Source of the DNA: Oscillospiraceae bacterium
Lineage (GTDB): Bacteria > Bacillota > Clostridia > Oscillospirales > Oscillospiraceae
Reading direction: 5' to 3'
Assembly: GCA_020025425.1 (NCBI GenBank)
Contig: JAHHSD010000002.1
Coordinates: 41,265 to 105,264, forward strand
DNA length: 64,000 bases
Positions within the stretch are counted from its first letter, which is position 1. Every line of letters starts with the position of its first letter. Below the pieces are notes generated by a model that worked only from the letters and a program-made list of their open reading frames with translations, was not told the origin of the DNA and made no database searches. Both the position numbers and the translations under genes were made by a program. Shown in pieces: positions 8,280-17,252 of the stretch.

Positions 8280-9020
8280 ATGGCTGACGTGAAATTTCTG
8301 CTTACGGGCGATACCTCGCTGACCGTGGAATTTGGAAACGAGATCAGTGAGCAAATCAACGCCCGGATCCGTGCCTTCGGCATTGCGCTGGAGGAGAGTA
8401 AAATCCCCGGCATCATTGAAACCGTCCCCACCTACCGCTCCATCACCGTCCACTACGACCCCGGCGTCATCCGCTATGACCAGCTGGTCAAGCAGCTCCA
8501 GGGTCTGCTGGGCCGCCTGGACTCCATCAAGATCCCCCCCAGCACTGTGCTGGAGATTCCCGTCCTCTACGGCGGTGAGATGGGTCCCGATCTGGACTTC
8601 GTGGCCGAGCACAACGGTCTGAGCAAGGAGGAGGTCATCAGGATCCACACCTCCACCGAATATCTCATCTATATGCTGGGCTTCACCCCCGGCTTCACCT
8701 ATCTGGGCGGCATGGACGAGAAGATCGCCACCCCCCGGCTCAAGACCCCCAGAGTGAAGATCCCCGCCGGCTCGGTGGGTATTGCCGGCTCTCAGACCGG
8801 TGTCTACCCCATCGACTCCCCGGGCGGCTGGCAGCTCATCGGCCGCACCCCGGTGCGGATGTATGACGCCGACCGTGAGACCCCCATCCTGCCCGAGGCT
8901 GGCCAGTACATCAAGTTCTACGCCATCGACCAAAAGGAATTTGACAAGATCGCCGCCCAGGAGGCGGCGGGTACCTTTGTCTGCAAGCGTCACCCCAGAA
9001 AGGAGGCGGGCAAGAAATGA
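8280..9020 (+). CDS. pxpB: 5-oxoprolinase subunit B (KipI family)
   Basis: 246 residues. Typical KipI features: the start FLLTGDTSLTVEFGNEI, IETVPTYRSITVHYDP, the EIPVLYGGEMGPDLD segment, the GFTPGFTYLGGMD core and RVKIPAGSVGIAGSQTGVYP. It works with PxpC as the biotin-independent carboxylase-like half of 5-oxoprolinase. The Bacillus homologue was first described as an inhibitor of kinase KinA; in a spore-former that side activity is possible but not shown here. Stop overlaps pxpC by 4 nt (ATGA). Confidence 0.95.
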   Translation: MADVKFLLTGDTSLTVEFGNEISEQINARIRAFGIALEESKIPGIIETVPTYRSITVHYDPGVIRYDQLVKQLQGLLGRLDSIKIPPSTVLEIPVLYGGEMGPDLDFVAEHNGLSKEEVIRIHTSTEYLIYMLGFTPGFTYLGGMDEKIATPRLKTPRVKIPAGSVGIAGSQTGVYPIDSPGGWQLIGRTPVRMYDADRETPILPEAGQYIKFYAIDQKEFDKIAAQEAAGTFVCKRHPRKEAGKK

Positions 9021-9958
9021 GCATCACCGTATTGAATCCCGGCCTGCTGACCACCATCCAGGACCAGGGCCGCGTGGGCTACCAGCGCTTCGGCGTACCG
9101 GTCTCCGGTGCCATGGATCCCCGCTCCGCCAGCTTTGCCAACATCCTGGTCGGCAATCCTGAGGACGAGGCCGTACTGGAGTGCACCATGCTGGGCCCCC
9201 AGCTGCGCTTTGACAAGGACAACTGCTTTGCCATCTGCGGCGGAGACCTGGGCGCCGCCCTGGACGGCCAGGCCGTCGAAACCTATCGGGTCATTCAGGC
9301 CAAGGCCGGCCAGGTGCTCCGCTTCACCGCTCCCAAGGCCGGCTGTCGGGCTTTCGTCGCCTTTGCAGGCGGTCTGGACGTACCCCAGGTCATGGGCAGC
9401 CGCTCCACCTATATGAAGGCCAAGATCGGCGGCTACCAGGGCCGCAAGCTGGAGAAAGACGACGTGATCGGCTTCCGTGCTCCCAAAGCCACCCTGCCCA
9501 GGCTGGCTGACCGCCAGATGCGCCCGGAGTTCGTTGCCCAGCCGGTGTACACCCTCCGGGTGGTGCTGGGTCCCCAGGACGACTACTTCACCCAGTCCGG
9601 CATCGACACCTTCCTGAACAGCGAGTATGCGGTTACACAGGAGTTTGACCGTATGGGCTGCCGCCTGGAAGGCGACGCCATCCAGCACAAGGACGGCGGC
9701 GACATTATTTCTGACGGCATCTCCTTCGGTGCCATCCAGATTCCCTCCTCGGGCAAGCCCATCATTATGATGGCTGACCGCCAGACCACCGGCGGCTACA
9801 CCAAAATCGCCAATGTGATCACCGCTGATTTCCGCATCATGGCCCAGCTGAAGGCAGGGGACAAGGTCCGCTTCCAGCAGGTGCCGGTCCAGTTCGCTCA
9901 GGATGTGCTGCTGGCCCAGCGGGCCGCTGTAAAGGCTCTGGCCCGCATCAACGACTGA
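9017..9958 (+). CDS. pxpC: 5-oxoprolinase subunit C (KipA family)
   Basis: 313 residues. Starts ITVLNPGLLTTIQDQGRVGYQ and continues FGVPVSGAMDPRSASFAN, both strict KipA signatures. FVAFAGGLDVPQVMGSRSTY and the C-terminal DRQTTGGYTKIANVI follow. It pairs with PxpB to complete 5-oxoprolinase. Translationally coupled to pxpB, and followed 16 nt later by the hydro-lyase gene with a clear AAGGAGG. Confidence 0.95.
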   Translation: MSITVLNPGLLTTIQDQGRVGYQRFGVPVSGAMDPRSASFANILVGNPEDEAVLECTMLGPQLRFDKDNCFAICGGDLGAALDGQAVETYRVIQAKAGQVLRFTAPKAGCRAFVAFAGGLDVPQVMGSRSTYMKAKIGGYQGRKLEKDDVIGFRAPKATLPRLADRQMRPEFVAQPVYTLRVVLGPQDDYFTQSGIDTFLNSEYAVTQEFDRMGCRLEGDAIQHKDGGDIISDGISFGAIQIPSSGKPIIMMADRQTTGGYTKIANVITADFRIMAQLKAGDKVRFQQVPVQFAQDVLLAQRAAVKALARIND

Positions 9959-9974
9959 TAAGGAGGAACGCGTC

Positions 9975-10799
9975 ATGGCTTTTGACATCACTCCCTACAT
10001 TGATATGAGTCCCGCTCAGGTGCGCCAGCTGATTCGCCAGGGCGTCATCGACTTCCCCACCGCCGGCATGTGCCGGGGCTATGCCCAGGCCAACCTGGTC
10101 ATTTTGCCCCCGGAATACGCCGCCGACTTTGAGGAGTACGCCCATCGAAATCCCTTTCCCTGCCCCATTCTGGAGATCATCAAAGGCACCCCCGAGACCC
10201 ACGACATGGGCCAGGGCGGCAACATCTGCTCTGACATCCCCCGCTACCGGGTCTACGAAAATGGAGTGTTTACCAAGGAGCTGACCGACGTCTCCGACTA
10301 CTGGAAGGAGGGCTATGTGGGCTTCCTCATCGGCTGTTCCTTCTCCTTCGAGGAAACCCTGATGAAGGAGGGCATCGAGGTCCGCCACATTGCCCAGGGC
10401 CGCAACGTACCTATGTTCAAGACCAACATTCAGACAGTGAAAGCCGGCCCCTTCGAGGGACCCATGGTCTGCTCCATGCGGCCCATGACTCCGGAGAACG
10501 CCAAAAAGGCATACGATATCACTGTGAAAATGCCCAATGTCCACGGTGCTCCTGTTCACATGGGAGATCCCGCCCAGGTGGGCGTCCAGGATGTAAACAA
10601 GCCTGACTACGGCGAGGCCGTGGATATTTATGAGGGGGAGATCCCCGTGTTCTGGCCCTGTGGTGTCACCCCTCAGGCCGCCATTGAGAACGCCAAGCTC
10701 CCCATTGTGATCACCCACGCTCCCGGCCATATGTTCATCACGGACGTGCTCAACGCTGAGCTCAACGACTATCTGGAGCAGAAAAAGCAGCAGAAGTGA
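9975..10799 (+). CDS. Putative hydro-lyase (YcsI/DUF1445 family)
   Basis: 274 residues. Family signatures include FPTAGMCRGYAQANLVILP near residue 27, FEEYAHRNPFPCPILEI, TCS-like cores (IGCSFSFEETLM) and APVHMGDPAQVGV. The family is annotated as hydro-lyase on homology; mammalian relatives act as D-glutamate cyclase, converting D-glutamate to D-5-oxoproline. That makes a role in D-glutamate or D-5-oxoproline turnover attractive in this operon (inference). Last gene of the pxp operon, ended by a bidirectional terminator. Confidence 0.85.
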   Translation: MAFDITPYIDMSPAQVRQLIRQGVIDFPTAGMCRGYAQANLVILPPEYAADFEEYAHRNPFPCPILEIIKGTPETHDMGQGGNICSDIPRYRVYENGVFTKELTDVSDYWKEGYVGFLIGCSFSFEETLMKEGIEVRHIAQGRNVPMFKTNIQTVKAGPFEGPMVCSMRPMTPENAKKAYDITVKMPNVHGAPVHMGDPAQVGVQDVNKPDYGEAVDIYEGEIPVFWPCGVTPQAAIENAKLPIVITHAPGHMFITDVLNAELNDYLEQKKQQK

Positions 10800-10811
10800 T
10801 CGACGAGATGT

Positions 10812-10848
10812 AAAAAATAGGTGCCGCATCAAATGCGGCACCTATTTT
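10812..10848. terminator. Bidirectional terminator between convergent genes
   Basis: Stem ATAGGTGCCGCAT / ATGCGGCACCTAT with a 3-nt loop. An A-run precedes it and a T-run follows, so it can end the pxp operon and the leftward flavoprotein gene. Confidence 0.85.
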
Positions 10849-10889
10849 CATATCTGCGCTTATTTGGCTGTGCAAAGCACCGGGATCGT

Positions 10890-11366
10890 TCATGCTGAAG
10901 CCCCCGGTCTTTTTTTCTCCTTGCCTGTGACCTCCTCCATGCGGATTCCCCACACACCGGTCCGGCCCAGGCTCCGGCTGATGGCCTCATCAAAGCGGGA
11001 CATGATCCCCGGCGTCAGCCGCTGGCACAGCACCCGAAGGGCGTGGATCTTCTCCTGCTCATCGGTGATCTCGAAGGCCGTCCCAGTAACGCAGGCGCTG
11101 CGGAAATAGGTGGTAAAGTCGTCCTCAGAGGCCACATTGCTCCCCACAAAGGTGACACACACCCGCGGGTCCCGGCGCAGCAGGTCCAGCTTGCGGCCCT
11201 CCAGGGCACAGTGGAAATAGAGCACGTCCCCCTCCCGCACCAGGGACAGGGGGATGCAGTAAGGCGCGCCGTCCTCCTCTGCGGACAGGGCCGCCACCCC
11301 GTACTCGCAGCTGTCGATGACCTCCAGGGCGAATGCCCGGTCCCGCTCCCGATCCTTTCTTCTCAT
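10890..11366 (-). CDS. Pyridoxamine 5'-phosphate oxidase-like FMN-binding protein
   Basis: 158 residues. The split-barrel pattern of the PPOX/NimA-like group is clear: YGVAALSAEEDGAPYCIPLSLV (first strands), DVLYFHCALEGRKLDLLRRDPRVCVTFVG (FMN phosphate-contact region) and YFRSACVTGTAFEITDEQEK. Close relatives bind FMN, F420 or heme; the substrate is not predictable. AGGAGG at 11375-11380 fixes the ATG at 11366; longer in-frame starts run into a hydrophobic stretch with no ribosome site. Transcribed alone, convergent with the pxp operon and divergent from phosphoketolase. Confidence 0.8.
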   Translation of the reverse strand: MRRKDRERDRAFALEVIDSCEYGVAALSAEEDGAPYCIPLSLVREGDVLYFHCALEGRKLDLLRRDPRVCVTFVGSNVASEDDFTTYFRSACVTGTAFEITDEQEKIHALRVLCQRLTPGIMSRFDEAISRSLGRTGVWGIRMEEVTGKEKKRPGASA

Positions 11367-11524
11367 ACCAGCAACCTCCTTTTTTCCCCAGAATAGCACG
11401 ATCCAGACGAAAATACAAGGCTGCTTTATACGGCTTATATTTCCATTTACAGGCTTATACCCGAGAATATGTACCACCTTGTTCAAAATCGGCGATTTTT
11501 CTCAGCATTCTTTTCCCTTTTTAA

Positions 11525-11552
11525 TTGACTTTTCTCCGCTTTAGGATATACT
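11525..11552 (+). promoter_or_regulatory. Promoter of the phosphoketolase gene
   Basis: TTGACT at 11525-11530, a 16-bp spacer and TATACT at 11547-11552, about 35 nt before the ATG, with AAGGAGG in between. Confidence 0.7.
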
Positions 11553-11587
11553 AAACCATAGGAAAGTACGAAGAAGGAGGCTACTTT

Positions 11588-14026
11588 ATGGCCAAAAAAG
11601 CTGTGGATCACCAGAAAACAACCATGAAAGCGCCCGCCCGCATGTCCAAGAGAGACCCTCTCACCAAGGACCAGCTGGCGCAGATCGATGCCTATTGGCG
11701 CGCATCCAACTATCTGACCGCCTGCCAGCTGTATCTGCTGGATAACCCCCTTTTAAAGGAGTCCCTCAAGCCTGAGCACCTCAAGAGCACCATTGTGGGG
11801 CACTGGGGCACCTGTCCCGGCCAGAACTTCATCTATACACACTTGAACAGAGTGATCGTCAAATATGACCTTGACATGATCTATCTCTCCGGTCCGGGCC
11901 ACGGCGGGAACGCCATGGTGGCACAGGACTACCTGGATGGCTCGTACAGTGAGATCTATCCCAACATCAGCCAGGATGCAGAGGGTATGAAAAAGCTGTT
12001 CAAGCAGTTTTCCTTCCCCGGCGGCATTGCCAGCCATGTGGCCCCCGAGACCCCCGGCTCCATCAACGAGGGCGGCGAGCTGGGCTACTCCCTGGCCCAC
12101 GCCTTCGGCGCAGTCATGGACAACCCCGATCTGATTGCCGCCTGCGTGGTGGGTGACGGCGAAGCGGAAACCGGCCCCCTGGCCACCGCCTGGCACTCCA
12201 ACAAGTTCCTCAACCCCATTACCGACGGCGCGGTGCTGCCCATCCTCCACCTCAACGGCTTCAAGATTGCCAACCCCACCATCTTCTCCCGCATGTCCCA
12301 CGAGGAGACCGAGATGTTCTTCAAGGGCTGCGGCTGGGAGCCCCGGTTCGTGGAGGGCTCCGATCCCGCCCCCATGCACCAGAAGATGGCCGCCGCCCTG
12401 GACTGGGCCATCCGCGAGATCCAGCGCATCCAGGAGTACGCCCGCTCCTCCGGCGACAGCCAGCGCCCCCGCTGGCCCATGATCGTCCTCCGCTCCCCCA
12501 AGGGCTGGACCGGCCCCGAGGAGGTGGACGGCAAACCGCTGGAGGGCTGCTGGCGCGCCCATCAGGTCCCCATCCCCGTCAACGACGGGACCAAGGGCCG
12601 GATCGAGGAGCTGGAGACCTGGCTGCGCAGCTACCGCCCCGAGGAGCTCTTTGATCAGAACGGCACTCTCGTCCCCAAGCTCCGGGAGCTGTGCCCCAAG
12701 GGGGAGCGGCGCATGGGCGCCAACCCCCACGCCAACGGCGGCCTGCTGCTCCGGGACCTGCGCACCCCCGATTTTCGGGACTATGCCGTCTCCGTCCCCA
12801 CCCCGGGCGCGGTGGAGGCCCAGGATATGACCGTCATGGGCCACTATGTCCGGGATCTGATGCAGCTCAACCTGGACGCCCGCAACTTCCGGATCTTTGC
12901 TCCGGATGAGACTGCCTCCAACCGCCTCTCCCCCGTCTTTGAGGTCACCGGCCGCCGCTGGGTGGACCCGGTGGATGAGCGGCTGGACGAGAATCTGGAC
13001 CCCGACGGCCGGGTGATGGACTCCATGCTCTCCGAGCACATGTGCCAGGGCTGGCTGGAGGGCTACCTCCTCACCGGCCGACACGGCTTCTTCAACAGCT
13101 ACGAGGCCTTTATCCGCATCGTGGACTCCATGGTGGCCCAGCACGCCAAATGGCTGAAGGTGTGCAACCAGCTGCCCTGGCGGCAGCAGATCGCCTCCCT
13201 CAACTACGTCCTCTCCTCCAACGTGTGGCAGCAGGACCACAACGGGTTCACCCACCAGGACCCCGGCTTCCTGGACCATGTGGCCAATAAGAAGGCGGAC
13301 GTGGTGCGGCTCTACCTGCCCCCGGATGCCAACTGCCTGCTCTCCTGCTTCGATCACTGCATCAAGAGCCGGAACTACGTCAACGTCATCGTGGCCTCCA
13401 AGCACCCCCGTCCCCAGTGGCTGACCATGGAGCAGGCGGTGAAGCACTGCACCCAGGGCATCGGCATCTGGCAGTGGGCCTCCAACGACCAGGGCTCCGA
13501 GCCCGACGTGGTGCTGGCCTGCTGCGGCGACACCCCCACCCTGGAGACCCTGGCCGCCGTCACCATCCTGCGCCACCACCTGCCCTCTCTGAAGATCCGG
13601 GTGGTCAACGTGGTGGATCTGATGAAGCTCCAGCCCCACACCGAGCACCCCCACGGCCTGAGCGACGAGGACTACGATGCCCTGTTCACCAAGGACAAGC
13701 CCATTATCTTCGCCTTCCACGGCTATCCCACCCTGGTCCACGAGCTGACCTACCGCCGCAACAACCGGAACCTCCACGTCCGCGGCTACAAGGAGGAGGG
13801 CACCATCACCACCCCCTTCGACATGCGGGTGCAGAACGACATCGACCGCTTCGACCTGGTCATCGACACCGTCAAGCGCCTGCCCCAGCTGGGCAACACC
13901 GCCTCCTATCTCATTCAGGAGATGCAGGACAAGCTGGTGGAGCACCGCCAGTATATCACCACCTACGGCCAGGACCTGCCCGAGGTGCGGGAGTGGAAGT
14001 GGAACGAGGGCAGAGGAAACTACTGA
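11588..14026 (+). CDS. xfp: Phosphoketolase (xylulose-5-phosphate/fructose-6-phosphate)
   Basis: 812 residues, normal for the family. Seen: thiamine-diphosphate fold with [19 protein letters not shown] (about 73-91), [18 protein letters not shown], the [11 protein letters not shown] cofactor motif (about 194-204), [17 protein letters not shown] and the C-terminal phosphoketolase domain. It splits xylulose-5-phosphate (or fructose-6-phosphate) with phosphate to acetyl-phosphate plus glyceraldehyde-3-phosphate (or erythrose-4-phosphate), giving direct access to ATP through acetate kinase. Monocistronic, with its own promoter and terminator. Codon choice is strongly biased to C/G-ending codons, consistent with high expression. 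Confidence 0.97.
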   Translation: MAKKAVDHQKTTMKAPARMSKRDPLTKDQLAQIDAYWRASNYLTACQLYLLDNPLLKESLKPEHLKSTIVGHWGTCPGQNFIYTHLNRVIVKYDLDMIYLSGPGHGGNAMVAQDYLDGSYSEIYPNISQDAEGMKKLFKQFSFPGGIASHVAPETPGSINEGGELGYSLAHAFGAVMDNPDLIAACVVGDGEAETGPLATAWHSNKFLNPITDGAVLPILHLNGFKIANPTIFSRMSHEETEMFFKGCGWEPRFVEGSDPAPMHQKMAAALDWAIREIQRIQEYARSSGDSQRPRWPMIVLRSPKGWTGPEEVDGKPLEGCWRAHQVPIPVNDGTKGRIEELETWLRSYRPEELFDQNGTLVPKLRELCPKGERRMGANPHANGGLLLRDLRTPDFRDYAVSVPTPGAVEAQDMTVMGHYVRDLMQLNLDARNFRIFAPDETASNRLSPVFEVTGRRWVDPVDERLDENLDPDGRVMDSMLSEHMCQGWLEGYLLTGRHGFFNSYEAFIRIVDSMVAQHAKWLKVCNQLPWRQQIASLNYVLSSNVWQQDHNGFTHQDPGFLDHVANKKADVVRLYLPPDANCLLSCFDHCIKSRNYVNVIVASKHPRPQWLTMEQAVKHCTQGIGIWQWASNDQGSEPDVVLACCGDTPTLETLAAVTILRHHLPSLKIRVVNVVDLMKLQPHTEHPHGLSDEDYDALFTKDKPIIFAFHGYPTLVHELTYRRNNRNLHVRGYKEEGTITTPFDMRVQNDIDRFDLVIDTVKRLPQLGNTASYLIQEMQDKLVEHRQYITTYGQDLPEVREWKWNEGRGNY

Positions 14027-14053
14027 GTCTCTTTCCCTGTGCAGAACAAGCCT

Positions 14054-14086
14054 GCGGCCGCCGCCCTGCTGCGGCGGCCGCTTTTT
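14054..14086 (+). terminator. Terminator of xfp
   Basis: Perfect 11-bp GC stem GCGGCCGCCGC / GCGGCGGCCGC, 6-nt loop, then TTTTT at 14082-14086. Confidence 0.9.
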
Positions 14087-14093
14087 GTAGGGC

Positions 14094-14122
14094 TTGCTTT
14101 TTTCCGCCGGATTGGTCATACT
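14094..14122 (+). promoter_or_regulatory. Possible promoter of the RlmA-like gene
   Basis: TTGCTT at 14094-14099 and CATACT at 14117-14122 with 17-bp spacing, right after the xfp terminator. Weak hexamers, so only a candidate. Confidence 0.35.
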
Positions 14123-14154
14123 GGAGAGAGAATTGATTGCGAGGTATTGTTTCT

Positions 14155-14982
14155 ATGAGTCTTTTCCGCTGTCCCCTGTGCGCCGCCCCGCTCACCCGGG
14201 AGGAGGGGCGCTACTGCTGCCCCGGCGGCCACAGCTTTGACTGCGCCGCCGCCGGCTACACCCACCTGCTCCCCGCCAATCAGAAGCACTCCAAGTTTCC
14301 CGGCGACGACAAGGAGATGGTGGCCGCCCGGTCCGCTTTTCTGGATAAGGGGTACTATCTGCCTCTGCGCCGGGCCCTGGAGAAGCTGGCCTGCTCCCTC
14401 ACCGCCCAGCTACCCGCCCCCGTGGTGGTGGACAGCGGCTGCGGCGAGGGCTGGTACACCACCGGCATTGCCGCCGCCCTCCAGGCCCAGGGCAAGGCTC
14501 CCCAGATCGCCGGGGTGGACATCTCCAAATTTGCCCTGCGCCGGGCCGCCAAGCGCCTGCCCCAGGGGGAATTTGCCGTGGCCTCGGTCTACCGCCTGCC
14601 CCTGGCGGATGGCTGCGCCGACCTGCTGCTCAACGTCTTTTCCCCTCTGGCCGCAGACGAGTTCGCCCGGGTCCTCCGCCCCGGCGGACACTACCTCTAT
14701 GTGGTCCCCTCCGCCCGCCACCTGTGGCAGATGAAGGAGGTCCTGTACGACCGGCCCTACGAGAATCCGGTGAAGGAGGAATGCTACCCCGGTTTCCGCC
14801 ACACGGACACCGTCCCTGTGCGCACTGAGCTGGACCTCCAGGACCCCGCCGACTGGATGGCTCTCTTCCACATGACCCCCTACGCCTGGAAAACCCCTCG
14901 GGAGGGGGTCCAGCGGCTGGAGCAGCTGGACCGGCTGCACACCGAGATTGGCTTTGACGTCCACGTCTATGAGAGGACCTGA
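14155..14982 (+). CDS. RlmA-type 23S rRNA (guanine-N1)-methyltransferase
   Basis: 275 residues. The N-terminal zinc-binding knuckle (CPLCAAPL near residue 6, then CCPGGHSFDCAAAGY) is the RlmA signature, followed by LLPANQKHSKFPGDDKEMVAAR. The S-adenosylmethionine site is VVDSGCGEGWYTTGIA (about residues 92-107) and the later motif is LLLNVFSPLAADEFARVLRPGG. RlmA enzymes methylate a guanine in the helix 35 region of 23S rRNA (G745, or G748 in the Gram-positive TlrB branch, where it affects tylosin resistance). Which guanine is used cannot be told here. GAGG at 14141-14144 supports the ATG at 14155. Confidence 0.85.
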   Translation: MSLFRCPLCAAPLTREEGRYCCPGGHSFDCAAAGYTHLLPANQKHSKFPGDDKEMVAARSAFLDKGYYLPLRRALEKLACSLTAQLPAPVVVDSGCGEGWYTTGIAAALQAQGKAPQIAGVDISKFALRRAAKRLPQGEFAVASVYRLPLADGCADLLLNVFSPLAADEFARVLRPGGHYLYVVPSARHLWQMKEVLYDRPYENPVKEECYPGFRHTDTVPVRTELDLQDPADWMALFHMTPYAWKTPREGVQRLEQLDRLHTEIGFDVHVYERT

Positions 14983-14991
14983 CCAAACCTG

Positions 14992-15028
14992 AAAAGGGGA
15001 GGAGCGCATAAAGCGCTCCTCCCCTTTT
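14992..15028. terminator. Bidirectional terminator
   Basis: Perfect 16-bp stem AAAAGGGGAGGAGCGC / GCGCTCCTCCCCTTTT with a 5-nt loop, between convergent genes. Confidence 0.9.
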
Positions 15029-15061
15029 GATTCTTCAGCTTTTGGCAGTTGCCGCAGAGCC

Positions 15062-15640
15062 TCAAATATTTTCCCTGACCCACTTCTGGGTTTCTTTGTC
15101 TGTAAAAAGCAGCGTGAAGGAATCCGCCAGCTTGTCCATCTCCTCCCAGTAGCTCCCGGCTCCAAACTCACAGCAGTAAACACCCAATCCCTGCGGGCCT
15201 TCCCCATAGGCATAGAACCTGTCTCCAAGCTCATCCCCCCAGGGCAGCATCTTGGGGCACTCCTCCCAAAATTCCTCAATGGGCTGGTCCTCAAAAAAGG
15301 TGATGTCCTCCCACGTCCAGAATCTTATGCAGCTGAGAAAGCTAATATCCCGCCGGTTCTCAATGGTGCTGCCGCCAAACACATAGAACAGCTCTTTGTA
15401 ATCTTCCGGGAGGGGAATGGGTGAATTCTTTTCAATTTTCTTCCACTCCCGCTCCAGACGGCTGTCCGGGAGGGGACTGGTAATGTATTCGTCCGTCTGC
15501 TTGGCAAGTTTTCTCCACTTCAGGGCGTAGCACTCCTCATTTTGAAAATCCCCAAAGGTGGCAAAGACCTCCTTCATAAAGCTGGTGGGTGCTGTATCCT
15601 TCTGCCCCTTATCTCTTCCGAATAAATCCTTCAAGCTCAT
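15062..15640 (-). CDS. SMI1/KNR4 (SUKH)-family protein, probable immunity protein
   Basis: 192 residues. The SUKH pattern is visible: EREWKKIEKNSPIPLPEDYKELFYVFGG (the LP-x-D/E-Y core), then IRFWTWEDI, and DRFYAYGEGPQGLGVYCCE near the C-terminus. SUKH proteins most often neutralise nuclease toxins of polymorphic toxin systems. AAGGAG at 15649-15654 with 8-nt spacing sets the ATG at 15640. It lies directly downstream of an Imm22-like gene, but no toxin gene is nearby, so the pair looks like an orphan immunity island. A non-toxin role is not excluded. Confidence 0.7.
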   Translation of the reverse strand: MSLKDLFGRDKGQKDTAPTSFMKEVFATFGDFQNEECYALKWRKLAKQTDEYITSPLPDSRLEREWKKIEKNSPIPLPEDYKELFYVFGGSTIENRRDISFLSCIRFWTWEDITFFEDQPIEEFWEECPKMLPWGDELGDRFYAYGEGPQGLGVYCCEFGAGSYWEEMDKLADSFTLLFTDKETQKWVRENI

Positions 15641-15661
15641 AGAACACACTCCTTTTCTCTC

Positions 15662-16144
15662 TCAATACTTAACATATCCCAAAAAGTACAGGGTAAGTCC
15701 CTGGTGTTCAATTTTTGAGATACCTCCCTGGTATTTGAACTCATATAGGGCAACTACGGCATTGCACTGTGGCAGCTCATCCAGCATAGGAGTCTGCCCC
15801 TCCCCGACCTCAAGGCCGCTTACATCCAGATCGGACAGATTAGAAAATCCCTCAAGCAGCTTTTTAATATCCCTGGTGCCGCATTCAAAAACTCCTGCCT
15901 CACGAAAGTCATCGTCAAAGGTCAGGCCAAAATCGTATTCAAACTGATTAAACGGCGCGTAGCTGAAATACTCCTTTAATTCCTCTTCGCAGGCCCTGTT
16001 TTGATTGGCAGGGAGAAAGCCGTTTTCTTCCTCATCGAAATCTTCATCTTTCTCTGTCAGATATTGATCCAAAACAGAAAAATCACTGCATGTCCCAGCC
16101 CAGAGGGACACATAGCCCTCTTTTCCTTCATAACTGTAAATCAT
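15662..16144 (-). CDS. Immunity protein 22-like (DUF4284) protein
   Basis: 160 residues, highly acidic. The opening YVSLWAGTCSDFSVLDQYL resembles the Imm22 start. FEYDFGLTFDDDFREAGVFE, LLEGFSNLSDLD and CNAVVALYEFKYQG match the order of conserved blocks I know for that family. The acidic character fits binding of a basic toxin. GGAGGT at 16152-16157 with 7-nt spacing favours the ATG at 16144 over an upstream GTG. It precedes the SUKH gene by 21 bp, probably as one transcript. Confidence 0.6.
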   Translation of the reverse strand: MIYSYEGKEGYVSLWAGTCSDFSVLDQYLTEKDEDFDEEENGFLPANQNRACEEELKEYFSYAPFNQFEYDFGLTFDDDFREAGVFECGTRDIKKLLEGFSNLSDLDVSGLEVGEGQTPMLDELPQCNAVVALYEFKYQGGISKIEHQGLTLYFLGYVKY

Positions 16145-16176
16145 ACTCAGCACCTCCCATATTCAATGTTCTGTGA

Positions 16177-16236
16177 TCAGATCTCCTCTATAAACACCAG
16201 CTCATCCTCGTTGTAGGGCTCACGTTCTAGTTTAGC
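16177..16236 (-). pseudogene. Possible C-terminal remnant of a third immunity-type gene
   Basis: Just upstream of the Imm22-like gene a short open stretch encodes an acidic 19-residue tail (AKLEREPYNEDELVFIEEI) ending in TGA, with an in-frame stop directly before it. It reads like the end of a small acidic protein whose upstream part has been lost. It could also be chance coding in non-coding DNA. Confidence 0.25.
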
Positions 16237-16329
16237 CTAAGAATAGCATACAGCTATCCGCTTTTCAATCTGCTGCACCAAAATCCTACATAATGCTCTT
16301 CCGGTCTCTCCACACATACGCTGATGCAA

Positions 16330-16369
16330 AAAAGCCATGAGACTGACCAAACTCAATCTCATGGCTTTT
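16330..16369. terminator. Bidirectional terminator downstream of psd
   Basis: Stem AAAAGCCATGAGA / TCTCATGGCTTTT with a 14-nt loop; A-run on the left, T-run on the right. On the minus strand it ends the pssA-psd transcript. Confidence 0.8.
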
Positions 16370-16417
16370 ATCGACCACCCCAAATTGGGACGGTCCTGGT
16401 ATGTCTGTCATTGTCTC

Positions 16418-17248
16418 TCAGCGGCAGGCCTGCCCGATGGTCTGGCCCATCTGCACCGGGCACTCCTCGCCCCGGGCCGTGGCCTGGAGGAAGGTCTGGT
16501 CCAGCCGGACGGCCCCCTTCTCCAGCAGCAGGACGATGGTGCTCCCTCCGTAGAGGAACATCCCCTTTTCCTCCCCCCGGCGCACAGGACCGGGGCCGTG
16601 GTGGTTCCTGATCTTCCCCACCAGCATAGCCCCCACCTCCACCTGGGTGACCCGGCCAAAGTGGTCGGTGTCCATCACGGTGTACTCCCGGCAGTTCTGC
16701 ACAAACACCGGACGGGCAGCCAGAGCCACCGGACGGACGGTGTGCAGCCGGCCGGGCAGGAAAATGTTGGGTCCCTTGGTCCCATCATCCACATAGCAGT
16801 AGCGGTGGTAGTGATCCACACACAGACGGAACACCAGGCACAGGCCGTCCCGGTAGCGCTCCGCCAGAGTCCGGTCCCCCAGCAGATCGGCCACTGTATA
16901 GGAGCTCTGCTTGATGGGGAGGACCGCCCCCTCCTCCACCCGATAGGCGCTGAGCAGGCCGTCACAGGGCGCCATCAGCTCATTGGGATCGGCAGGCAGG
17001 GGCCGGAGTCCCTGGTGTATTTTTCTGGTAAAGCAGTCGTTGAAGCAGCGGAAATTGTCGCTCTCATAGTCCTCCAGACGGATGCCATTGCCCTTTACAA
17101 AGCGGGGTATCAGTCCCCTGGACAGGGAGGAATCCAGAAAACGGCCCGCCAGACGGGACAGTCCCGGGCTGGCCAGCACCTTCAGGGCGGCACGACCCGG
17201 GACCGTCTCATACAGAAATCGCAGCATGCGCTGCTGATCTTTTCCCAT
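16418..17248 (-). CDS. psd: Phosphatidylserine decarboxylase proenzyme
   Basis: 276 residues. It converts phosphatidylserine to phosphatidylethanolamine. The self-cleavage motif is GGST (residues 234-237), with Ser-236 expected to become the pyruvoyl group; many clostridial enzymes have G-G-S-T rather than the proteobacterial L-G-S-T. Other family blocks: FFTRKI-like NDCFTRKIHQGLRPLP, PCDG (about 93-96), VDHYHRYCYVDDG (the catalytic His region) and VEVGAMLVGKI. It starts 4 nt after pssA and has no good ribosome site of its own, so it probably depends on translational coupling. Confidence 0.95.
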   Translation of the reverse strand: MGKDQQRMLRFLYETVPGRAALKVLASPGLSRLAGRFLDSSLSRGLIPRFVKGNGIRLEDYESDNFRCFNDCFTRKIHQGLRPLPADPNELMAPCDGLLSAYRVEEGAVLPIKQSSYTVADLLGDRTLAERYRDGLCLVFRLCVDHYHRYCYVDDGTKGPNIFLPGRLHTVRPVALAARPVFVQNCREYTVMDTDHFGRVTQVEVGAMLVGKIRNHHGPGPVRRGEEKGMFLYGGSTIVLLLEKGAVRLDQTFLQATARGEECPVQMGQTIGQACR

Positions 17249-17252
17249 GGAC

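Noticed and set aside
6087..8993. A 968-codon open frame on the minus strand opposite the pxp genes.
   Set aside because: Antisense shadow of real genes in GC-rich DNA. Its protein is Gly/Asp/His-rich with no domain, while the plus strand encodes pxpA, a transporter and pxpB.
11753..14119. A 788-codon frame antisense to phosphoketolase.
   Set aside because: Low-complexity Gly/Val/His protein mirroring xfp codons; no ribosome site and no homology I can see.
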